Of a stretch of DNA of 64,000 nucleotides, positions 45,821-53,065 are shown one piece after another. Every line of letters starts with the position of its first letter. The first letter of the stretch is position 1. The stretch comes from Sporosarcina sp. FSL K6-3457. Its GTDB lineage: Bacteria; Bacillota; Bacilli; Bacillales_A; Planococcaceae. Below the pieces are notes generated by a model. It had not been told where the DNA came from and did no database searches. It worked only from the letters and a program-made list of their open reading frames with translations. The position numbers were made by a program, and so were the translations under genes. The DNA is taken from contig NZ_JBBOWX010000001.1 of assembly GCF_038007285.1 (NCBI RefSeq), forward strand, positions 3,613,501 through 3,677,500. Reading direction: 5' to 3'.

Positions 45821-47500
45821 TTGTTACTACTGCTCCATAAGAGATTCTTCACTCTCTTACTAATCAGCACATTCGTATTCGCAATCCTTCCTTTGACAGT
45901 GAATGCGGAATTAGGTTGGAATGCATCTGTTGATCAACCGACAGATAAAACCTGGACCATTACATTCAATAAACCTGTGGCTCCTACAAGTGTCAATACT
46001 AATTCAGTATTTGTAGTTGATGAGATGGGGAATAAAGTGACAACTAAACTCTTGCCAGATAGTGATAAAGTGATTGTTTCCCCCCCAATCGAGGGCTATA
46101 ATCACTCAACAACCTATTTCCTTCACATCACGACAGATGTAACGAATATGGATGGCACCCCACTCAAAGAAAGCGTTCGTAAAAAATTCACCATCGTGGA
46201 AGCGGACCCAACATATGATACAGCGACGCTACACCCAGATGGCACGACAACCGTTCGTCAATCATTCGATACATATAATGAGGCGCTTGTATCGTTAACG
46301 GCCGGACAAGTTATTTTGTATGGGGATACCATCATCAAAATGGACAGCGGAATCGTTGTGACAAAGCCGACTACCGAAAGTGTTTTGACAATCATTTATG
46401 CGGATCAAAACTTCAAAAAAGAAGAAACTTATGTTATCAATGATACCGAATTAGAATATGTAGAGTCGACGGAGAACTATGTAAAAATTAAAGTTGCAGG
46501 CAATCCGGGTTTCATCAAACATGAGAATAGCAACTTGCTGCCTTGGGCTACTGTCAAGGATAACCGATCTTATTATTCTACTCGAAATGGTGTCCTTACC
46601 CATTCTATCTACTCAAATAAGACTCGTACTTTCTCATCCTATCAGGCTGGAAAAGCTCCAGCGTTTCTGAATGATGGTGAGCGCTACTACAGTTGGAATG
46701 GAAGCCATTTCCTTGATCGTAACGGAGCACAAGTTGGGACTGGCTATCAGTACTTTCAATTTCTATCCGCACGAAGTAAGACACAGTATACAGCTGAGGA
46801 TATCGATGCTTATATTCTGACGATGCTACAGAGTCTTGAAGTCGATTACCCCAATGATCCGACTTATCACAACGCAGCTGAAAAAAGTAAACTCATTGGT
46901 CTCGGGGCATTTTTGAAAGAAGTTGAGGAAGAACAACAAATTAATGCCTTGCTCATTCTTGCTTTGGCGCAGCACGAAAGCACATACGGTCTAAGCGAGC
47001 GAGCACAGCAATTCAATAATCTCTTTGGTTTGAAAGTATATGATGACAGGCCTGTCCCCGAATATTTTGAAACTATCGAGGACAATATCCTAGAGCTTGT
47101 CACCTCCTTTTTCAATAAAAACTATATCCCACCCAATAGCGCCTATGGCTATGGTGCCATTCTGGGCAATAAGGTAGTTGGCTTTAACGTCAAATATGCC
47201 TCCGACCCGTATTGGGGAGCGAAAGCCGCCGGTCATATGTATCGTATAGATAAAACGATGGGCGGAAAAGATTTGACTAATTCACATACTATCGGTCTGA
47301 CAACAGAAGCGTTAAATGTCAGAAGTGGCCCTGATACAGACTTTGAACGTATTTTCAGGTACACCAAGACCGGCATTCCGGTTATGATTGTCAAACCGGT
47401 CGAATCATCACCATGGTTAAAAATCATCTCAGATTCAGCTGACTACGATGAGCTATTCGTTCATGGCGATTATGTTGAACATATTCCAATCGTTAAATAA
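45821..47500 (+). CDS. Secreted GH73 glucosaminidase (autolysin) with module A and SH3 domain
   Basis: Peptidoglycan hydrolase predicted to cleave GlcNAc-MurNAc bonds. The start is TTG after AGGAGGTCGTCTAT, 559 residues. Signal peptide to about 29, module A 32-127 (KTWTITFNKPVAPTSVNTNS ... FLHITTDVTNMDG), a middle domain (about 130-340), GH73 glucosaminidase about 355-480 with ALAQHESTYG (catalytic Glu about 386) and FNNLFGLKVYD, and a bacterial SH3 domain (about 495-555; TTEALNVRSGPDTDFERIF). The N-terminus resembles the 1365-residue protein at 58102 (WNASV...KTW.ITFN). Divergent from the operon at 45532. Module A may place it in the same surface structure, where wall cutting would help insertion or turnover. 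Confidence 0.9.
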   Translation: MLLLLHKRFFTLLLISTFVFAILPLTVNAELGWNASVDQPTDKTWTITFNKPVAPTSVNTNSVFVVDEMGNKVTTKLLPDSDKVIVSPPIEGYNHSTTYFLHITTDVTNMDGTPLKESVRKKFTIVEADPTYDTATLHPDGTTTVRQSFDTYNEALVSLTAGQVILYGDTIIKMDSGIVVTKPTTESVLTIIYADQNFKKEETYVINDTELEYVESTENYVKIKVAGNPGFIKHENSNLLPWATVKDNRSYYSTRNGVLTHSIYSNKTRTFSSYQAGKAPAFLNDGERYYSWNGSHFLDRNGAQVGTGYQYFQFLSARSKTQYTAEDIDAYILTMLQSLEVDYPNDPTYHNAAEKSKLIGLGAFLKEVEEEQQINALLILALAQHESTYGLSERAQQFNNLFGLKVYDDRPVPEYFETIEDNILELVTSFFNKNYIPPNSAYGYGAILGNKVVGFNVKYASDPYWGAKAAGHMYRIDKTMGGKDLTNSHTIGLTTEALNVRSGPDTDFERIFRYTKTGIPVMIVKPVESSPWLKIISDSADYDELFVHGDYVEHIPIVK

Positions 47501-47510
47501 CAGCGCAACA

Positions 47511-47548
47511 TCCGCCCAGGGTCCCATCGGACACTGGGTGAATTTTTA
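47511..47548 (+). terminator. Intrinsic terminator after the glucosaminidase gene
   Basis: CGCCCAG ... CTGGGTG stem with a loop that can pair further, then GAATTTTTATG on the plus strand. Confidence 0.7.
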
Positions 47549-47778
47549 TGTCATATCTACGATTACTGCCCTTTCATATACCGCAAGACTAAAGACACAA
47601 TACTGATTAAAAAAACGAAGCGAAGAACTCCTATCTACGTATTTTCTCACAACTAAAAACCCCCATAGAAAAAAATAATCGTCAGACTATAGTCCATTTA
47701 ACCTTTTTTCAATAAATGAGTATATACTACTAAAAACATGCCATTGTATACCGATAATACTAGTGGAGGTGATTTATC

Positions 47779-49287
47779 TTGAAAAAAATACTCTCTTTTA
47801 GTTGTACGTTTATAATTGTATCTTTACTTTTCTTTGGCCAATCCATTTCAGCAGAAGTCGACATGATAACAGTTGTCTACGATGAACTTATCGAGGAATC
47901 TATCAAAGAATCTGATGAAGGTATTGAGCTTTTATCGACTCAATCTAGTCCTAATTCCTATCAGATGATCCAGTCTGCCTTATTAGCTGGCGAAACAGAA
48001 GGGCAATTTGACACAACTGAACTAGCCTATTTAGAAGTGAGTCAATTGATTTTGCAAGTCTTACAAGAAAATCCTGAAATTATGTATCTTCATAGTTGGT
48101 CGGCTTGGTCTAACGGTAATATGGAGTTCAACTATTCAATCCCTACACCACTTGTCCAAACAAACCAGCAGCTACTTCAAGCTGAAATCAACACGGTTCT
48201 TGCTTCTATTATCAAGCCTGGTTTCACAGACTTTGATAAAGTGAAAGCCATTCATGATTACTTGGCCCTGAATACGGCGTACGATTACGATAACTTTCTA
48301 AACGATACCGTCCCAGCTGATTCTTACACTGCATTTGGTGCACTTATCAATGGCATTGCTGTCTGCGACGGGTATACAAAAGCTGCACAGATTTTATTAG
48401 ATCGACTCGGTATCGAAAATCACTATGTCGTTGGGCACAGTAACGGCGTGCTCCATTCATGGAACCTTGTCCAGTTAGATGGACATTTTTACTTCATGGA
48501 TATTACGTGGGATGATCCCGTTCCGAATATACCGAATTACGTAGACTACTCCTACTTCCTTATTCCCGCTGACCAGCTCAGAAATGATCATCAGTGGAAC
48601 GAAGCAAACTGGCCGACAGCAACAAGCACTACCTACAGCTACTTCAAGGAGTTAAATAGCAAGATTGAACTCGATGGCTATTACTACTTCAGCAGTAATG
48701 TTGATGAGGACAAGCTATACAAAATCGCGAAAGACGGTACCGATAAACAACAGATTAATGACGTTCGCGCGCCATACTTTGTCATTTCTGGCGATTGGAT
48801 TTACTTCAGTAACTACTCCCATGGCGGATATCTTTTTAAAATGAAAACAGACGGCACCGCGCTTGAGGAATTGAATACCGTTCACTCGACTGACCTGACA
48901 ATAGAAGGCAATATGTTAAGCTATTTAGATAACACAACAAACCAGCGGAACACGCTGTTTTTGGAGTCGGTGATTGACAATCCTATTACTCCACCCACAA
49001 CTCCAATTGGCATTGTTGTTGATTCCGATAAAATGTGGACGGTTACGTTTAGCCATAAAATTGATTGGACATCTATTTCAGATAACACAGTTGTTGTCAC
49101 GTCCGCGGATGGTATCCCTGTTGCTGTCACATTCAATCTTGATAGCACTGAAACGAAACTGCTCATTCACGCACCACAAAGCGGCTATACAACCAACACC
49201 AATTATGTGTTAACGATTGAAAATGTGATGTCACAAACAGGTCAAGTTCAAAAGGCTAAAAAGGTTCATCTTTTTTATGTACGATAA
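47779..49287 (+). CDS. Secreted transglutaminase-like protein with DUF5050-like and module A domains
   Basis: Exported papain-fold protein of 502 residues. The start is TTG after GGAGGTGATTTATC; signal peptide KKILSFSCTFIIVSLLFFGQ. The transglutaminase-like core (about 150-245) keeps the catalytic triad: Cys 196 in GIAVCDGYTKA, His 226 in LHSWNLVQLDG, Asp 241 in FMDITWDDP. A beta-propeller-like DUF5050 region follows (about 290-395; YYYFSSNVDEDKLYKIAKDG). Module A closes the protein (KMWTVTFSHKIDWTSISDNT). Such enzymes act either as cross-linkers or as peptidases; this one could cross-link surface proteins carrying the same module. It has its own terminator and follows the glucosaminidase on the same strand. 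Confidence 0.9.
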   Translation: MKKILSFSCTFIIVSLLFFGQSISAEVDMITVVYDELIEESIKESDEGIELLSTQSSPNSYQMIQSALLAGETEGQFDTTELAYLEVSQLILQVLQENPEIMYLHSWSAWSNGNMEFNYSIPTPLVQTNQQLLQAEINTVLASIIKPGFTDFDKVKAIHDYLALNTAYDYDNFLNDTVPADSYTAFGALINGIAVCDGYTKAAQILLDRLGIENHYVVGHSNGVLHSWNLVQLDGHFYFMDITWDDPVPNIPNYVDYSYFLIPADQLRNDHQWNEANWPTATSTTYSYFKELNSKIELDGYYYFSSNVDEDKLYKIAKDGTDKQQINDVRAPYFVISGDWIYFSNYSHGGYLFKMKTDGTALEELNTVHSTDLTIEGNMLSYLDNTTNQRNTLFLESVIDNPITPPTTPIGIVVDSDKMWTVTFSHKIDWTSISDNTVVVTSADGIPVAVTFNLDSTETKLLIHAPQSGYTTNTNYVLTIENVMSQTGQVQKAKKVHLFYVR

Positions 49288-49317
49288 GAAAATGCGTATA
49301 TCCACCTTTTCATCTCA

Positions 49318-49362
49318 AACTAATACCCCAGTCCACCGAAGGGTGACTGGGGTATTAGTTTA
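49318..49362. terminator. Bidirectional terminator between transglutaminase gene and comK
   Basis: AAACTAATACCCCAGTC pairs with GACTGGGGTATTAGTTT, a near-perfect 17-bp stem between convergent genes. Confidence 0.87.
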
Positions 49363-49401
49363 ATAATAAAGGAAAAGGATACGTAATACCAATTTACCCC
49401 A

Positions 49402-49899
49402 TCAATTACTTCCAATCTTGTCATCCACAATATACAACATCCTTTCCCGTTCCATAAAGCGTGAAATGCTTAAGAGCGTATGCAATCGACCATGTTGTTT
49501 TAAAGTCGTATGCTTCGAGGCTGCGACTGTAATCGCTGTTCCATCCATGAATGTGATAAGTGATTTACCCTTTTCAATTTCCTTAATTGTGAAACGATGA
49601 TTAAAGATCCAGACACAATTTGCATTTCTGGGTGAGGCCGTTGGAAAAACGCCAATTTCGTTTGGTGCTATGAGAAACGGTGATTTTTTATCATAGTTTA
49701 ATAAGGTCGCTGCAGCATTGATGCGGCCCTTCATCGTTGAAAAAAAGTGGAGACACGCCTTATTGAGTAGATTTTGTGGAGTCAACTTGGAATAGTAGAT
49801 ACCGTGCGTTGTAATGATTTTCGATTTGTAGCCATCCGTGTAAAACGATTTTACCGCCAATGTTCGTGCATCAATCAAATAAGAATCACAGTTCAGCAA
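49402..49899 (-). CDS. comK: Competence transcription factor ComK family protein
   Basis: DNA-binding activator of genetic competence genes in Bacillales. The 165 residues show the family pattern: YYSKLTPQNLLNKACLHFF, MKGRINAAATLLNYDKKSPF then LIAPNEIGVFPTASPRNANC, followed by VWIFNHRFTI and LITFMDGTAITVAASKHT. The start is TTG after AAGGGGGAATTTAAA. It is slightly shorter than B. subtilis ComK at the C-terminus. It is divergent from a small sigma factor gene with about 250 bp between the starts; I found no clear K-box pair (AAAAN5TTTT) there. Family membership judged by eye from spacing of conserved residues. Confidence 0.85.
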   Translation of the reverse strand: MLNCDSYLIDARTLAVKSFYTDGYKSKIITTHGIYYSKLTPQNLLNKACLHFFSTMKGRINAAATLLNYDKKSPFLIAPNEIGVFPTASPRNANCVWIFNHRFTIKEIEKGKSLITFMDGTAITVAASKHTTLKQHGRLHTLLSISRFMERERMLYIVDDKIGSN

Positions 49900-50152
49900 T
49901 TTAAATTCCCCCTTCTCCTTTTCTATACCTCTACATTACCATTTACCTAAACCTAAGAATAGTCCTATTTTGTCAATTATATGGAATAATCAATCTTTTA
50001 TTGTTACATATATCACTTTCCTCCCCTTCATTCATCAAATTTAGTGCGCCAAACCTCATAAACGCCCATTGGTTTCTCCATTTCCAATGACTTACGATGG
50101 ACTCACCCGGGAATACAAAGCATCGTGCACGGTCTGAAAGGCCGCCAAATTG

Positions 50153-50635
50153 ATGAATTTCGAAGATACATTAAAGCAGTATGAACCTATGATTTCCGCC
50201 TCTATTCGCAAATTGAATATTTATCGGGATCATGAGAGTTTTAGACAGGCAGGGCGCGTCGCCTTATGGCAGGCATGGAGTCGTTTTGATGAGACCAAAG
50301 GAAATTTCACTCCATTTGCTTATCGAAGCATTCGTGGCGCTATGTTGGATGAATTGAAAAGAGAAGGTCGATTTGAGGAGCATGTTACGCAAACGGAAGA
50401 TGACCTGTTGATAGTGATTTGCGGAGCGAGCACCCTAGCCCATGAGTGGTCGGATAATCTTTCGGATGCACTTGTTACATTATCCTCTACAGAACAGCAA
50501 CTTGTTCAATGGTTATTCCTCGAAAGATGGACGCTAGGGGAATGTGCTGAAAGAAGTGGAATTACAGTGGCAGGTATAAAAAAGAGGAGGCAACGAATGT
50601 TAGTGAAATTGAAGGAAATTTTGACAAAACAATAG
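50153..50635 (+). CDS. Small sigma-70 family RNA polymerase sigma factor
   Basis: Alternative sigma factor of about 160 residues. Region 2 is seen in ESFRQAGRVALWQAWSRFDE followed by TKGNFTPFAYRSIRGAMLDE; region 4 with its helix-turn-helix is LSSTEQQLVQWLFLERWTLG then ECAERSGITVAGIKKRRQRM. Start ATG 50153 or TTG 50150, with GAAAGG upstream. The form resembles the small ComX/SigH-like sigma factors of Firmicutes, some of which drive competence; the neighbouring divergent comK makes that idea attractive but it remains inference. No anti-sigma gene follows. Confidence 0.88.
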   Translation: MNFEDTLKQYEPMISASIRKLNIYRDHESFRQAGRVALWQAWSRFDETKGNFTPFAYRSIRGAMLDELKREGRFEEHVTQTEDDLLIVICGASTLAHEWSDNLSDALVTLSSTEQQLVQWLFLERWTLGECAERSGITVAGIKKRRQRMLVKLKEILTKQ

Positions 50636-50647
50636 AGGTAAATAGCA

Positions 50648-50690
50648 ATAGCCCCCAGCTGCTGTTCATCTGGGGGCATTCCTTATTTCT
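50648..50690. terminator. Terminator between sigma factor and subtilase genes
   Basis: AATAGCCCCCAG / CTGGGGGCATT stem with CTGCTGTTCAT loop, then CCTTATTTCTT; lies between convergent genes. Confidence 0.8.
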
Positions 50691-50715
50691 TAATAGTCCT
50701 GACTCACTTTCTATT

Positions 50716-52212
50716 TCATTCCACACTAAACTTCATTTGCACTTTGTTATTTAATGGCTTATTATGTTTACTTTGCATATCCGTCGTGATGGTCAAATAA
50801 TGGTGGCCATGCGCCCAAGTTGTGGCTGGGGTAATGCGTAATTTTGTTGGATTGCTCACATCGACCTTTGTCGTAAATGACGTGATTGGTTCACTGCCAT
50901 CAGGCTTCCGTGATATGAGGATTGCTTGACTGTAGTCCTTATCGAGTACAAGTTCCTGATTAAATGTTACAGTGAATGCATGTGTAACTGGAACTGTCTT
51001 GTCAGGAAAATCACCGACAAAGCTTTCACCCATTAGATGATTCGTCAATTTCTCGATATTTAACAAACCTGTCCCAAAATGATTATCACGTCCAGGCTCC
51101 CCTAAATCCTGTGCAGTCGTTGTCAATAAATTAGTAATTTCATCATTCGACAACTCTGGTTTCAACGCTTTCATCATCGCCACAGTTCCAGAGATAATCG
51201 GTGCAGAAAATGACGTCCCTGAGTCCTGTCTATAAGCATCCCGGGGGGCTGTCGTCCATACCCTTTCACCAGGAGCGACAAGATCGACGAATCGATTGTA
51301 GCTTGAAAATGACGATCGCTTATTATTTTCATTGACAGCACCAACTGAAATGACCTTATCATAGGCTGCAGGGTACATAATCGGATTCCCCTTTAGCGCA
51401 TCATTGCCAGCAGCCGCAACAACAACGATTCCCGCATCTAGCGCACGTTGGACAGCTTCCTTTTCTATTTCCGAAGAATCCTTGCCACCCAAGCTCAAAT
51501 TAATGACATCCACGTTCCGTGAAACTGCATATTCGACTGCCTCGATAACTGCCGATACTTTCCCTTTGCCAGTGCTACCTATAACCTTTATGGGGAGTAT
51601 TGACACATTATACGGCCCTGTAACTCCGGTAACACCTAGTCCATTCCCCGCCTCTGCCGCAATCACTCCAGCAACCTTCGTTCCATGCCCATGTAAATCA
51701 GTGACTATTTCTGTATGCAAATAGAAGTCATAGCCTCCTGGTTCAATTCGATTCTTCAAATCTTCATGATTTATATCAACGCCAGAATCAATTACGGCAA
51801 CAACAACTTGCTGTTGCTGAGCCCCTGCATAATCCCACATACTTCCTGCCTTTACATGAGGAATCCACCACTGTTTGCTAAAATCGGGATCACTCATTGT
51901 CGAAAGTAAATGACGTTCATAATTGGGTTCTACATACTCAATAGTCGAATCATTCTCGAGCTGCGTTTTAATCGCCGCCATATCCGCGTCTGCTTGGAAG
52001 GTCAACAGTTCTACTTGTGGCGCAATCGTTTCTACTGTTTCAACTTCCTGGAGGACTCTTGCATCAGCCAATAGGCGATAATCACTGGCATACTTTACGA
52101 GTAGCTCATTGGATAGATGACTCTCTTCTACATAACCATGGGTAATGTTTGGACTCGGTAGTATGAACAGCAATAAGATAACTGTTATGATTGTGATTAT
52201 TTTCTTTCTCAT
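50716..52212 (-). CDS. Secreted subtilisin-like serine protease with C-terminal module A
   Basis: Extracellular S8 protease of 498 residues. Signal peptide RKKIITIITVILLLFILPSP; a short propeptide of inhibitor I9 type (about 35-100). Catalytic residues: Asp 142 in AVIDSGVDINHED, His 176 in DLHGHGTKVAGVIA, Asn 270 in VVAAAGNDA, Ser 334 in SGTSFSAPIISGT. The last 100 residues are module A (THAFTVTFNQELVLDKDYSQ ... LTITTDMQSKHNK). Start ATG after AGAGGATTGAAAAT. It could mature or trim the surface proteins that carry the same module. Confidence 0.93.
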   Translation of the reverse strand: MRKKIITIITVILLLFILPSPNITHGYVEESHLSNELLVKYASDYRLLADARVLQEVETVETIAPQVELLTFQADADMAAIKTQLENDSTIEYVEPNYERHLLSTMSDPDFSKQWWIPHVKAGSMWDYAGAQQQQVVVAVIDSGVDINHEDLKNRIEPGGYDFYLHTEIVTDLHGHGTKVAGVIAAEAGNGLGVTGVTGPYNVSILPIKVIGSTGKGKVSAVIEAVEYAVSRNVDVINLSLGGKDSSEIEKEAVQRALDAGIVVVAAAGNDALKGNPIMYPAAYDKVISVGAVNENNKRSSFSSYNRFVDLVAPGERVWTTAPRDAYRQDSGTSFSAPIISGTVAMMKALKPELSNDEITNLLTTTAQDLGEPGRDNHFGTGLLNIEKLTNHLMGESFVGDFPDKTVPVTHAFTVTFNQELVLDKDYSQAILISRKPDGSEPITSFTTKVDVSNPTKLRITPATTWAHGHHYLTITTDMQSKHNKPLNNKVQMKFSVE

Positions 52213-52367
52213 ATTTTCAATCCTCTCGCATTGTAGAATAGCTTAGCTACAATGTTATCAGATTAGCAGGAATACCGATAGATTAATTGGTCAATTAAAC
52301 TACTTTATGAATACCAGTGGGACGCCTCCGCTGGAGATTAGATAAAAGGATAGTGAACCAAGCAAAA

Positions 52368-52410
52368 CAAAAAGGCCTGAGCCCGGTGCAATACCGAGTT
52401 CAGACCTTAT
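52368..52410 (-). terminator. Terminator of the 55816-52438 operon
   Basis: AAGGTCTGAACTCGGT / ACCGGGCTCAGGCCTT imperfect 16-bp stem with GCAAT loop region; TTTTTG follows on the minus strand. Confidence 0.82.
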
Positions 52411-52437
52411 TGATTAATGAACCAAACAACACAGGAA

Positions 52438-53049
52438 CTAGTTAGTAGATCCAAGTTTATAACTTATTCTATCAAGTCTTTTATTATCTACATCATAAGC
52501 TGTGATCGTGACAGTTGAACCCGGTTTCGCACCAATAAGTGGTAGCTTATGAATATTCTTTCCTTCATATCTCATTTCCTCGCTACCAACGGTTACTCTG
52601 TTTACATCCCGACTTGCCTTGACTGTGATAGTTGTAACTATACTGTTCGAAGTGCTGTAAATGTCTTGGATATGACCCGTGATTTGGAATGGAAATTCGA
52701 CAGATTCAGTTAATGCTTTTCCATCAGTAGACTTAACATCTCTCGTAATCATCAGCATATACGACTTACCTACTTCATAAGGAGTATCCGGCGATACTTG
52801 TAAAATAGAGCCATCCCCCGCTAGTTCTAATGTTGTCGCATGCTTCTTTTTCCCATCTAACACATAGATATTGTCCGCAATCATAGTACGTTCGTCCAAA
52901 GGCTTACTAAATTTTACTTCCCATAGCTTATTGACATCGATACTAGTTTTCAAATTCCACTCTTTAGCAAGCGCCGGCTGACTAAATGTCGTCACTAAGA
53001 TAATAAACATAGTTAAAAAAGCTACTAACTTTCTTCCTGTTTTCTTCAA
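52438..53049 (-). CDS. Small secreted protein of module A plus module B (203 aa)
   Basis: Exported protein of 203 residues and paralogue of the one at 31164, with the same length and architecture. The start is TTG after AAAGGGGCAGCATAC; signal peptide KKTGRKLVAFLTMFIILVTT. Module A (about 32-125): NKLWEVKFSKPLDERTMIAD ... LQVSPDTPYEVGKSYMLMIT. Module B (about 130-200): VTTITVKASRDVNRVTVGSE ... VTITAYDVDNKRLDRISY. It follows the 916-residue repeat protein by 16 bp. Function unknown. Confidence 0.82.
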   Translation of the reverse strand: MKKTGRKLVAFLTMFIILVTTFSQPALAKEWNLKTSIDVNKLWEVKFSKPLDERTMIADNIYVLDGKKKHATTLELAGDGSILQVSPDTPYEVGKSYMLMITRDVKSTDGKALTESVEFPFQITGHIQDIYSTSNSIVTTITVKASRDVNRVTVGSEEMRYEGKNIHKLPLIGAKPGSTVTITAYDVDNKRLDRISYKLGSTN

Positions 53050-53065
53050 GTATGCTGCCCCTTTC

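Noticed and set aside
49900..50149. ComK-box autoregulatory site between comK and the sigma factor gene
   Set aside because: No AAAAN5TTTT pair found by eye in the spacer.
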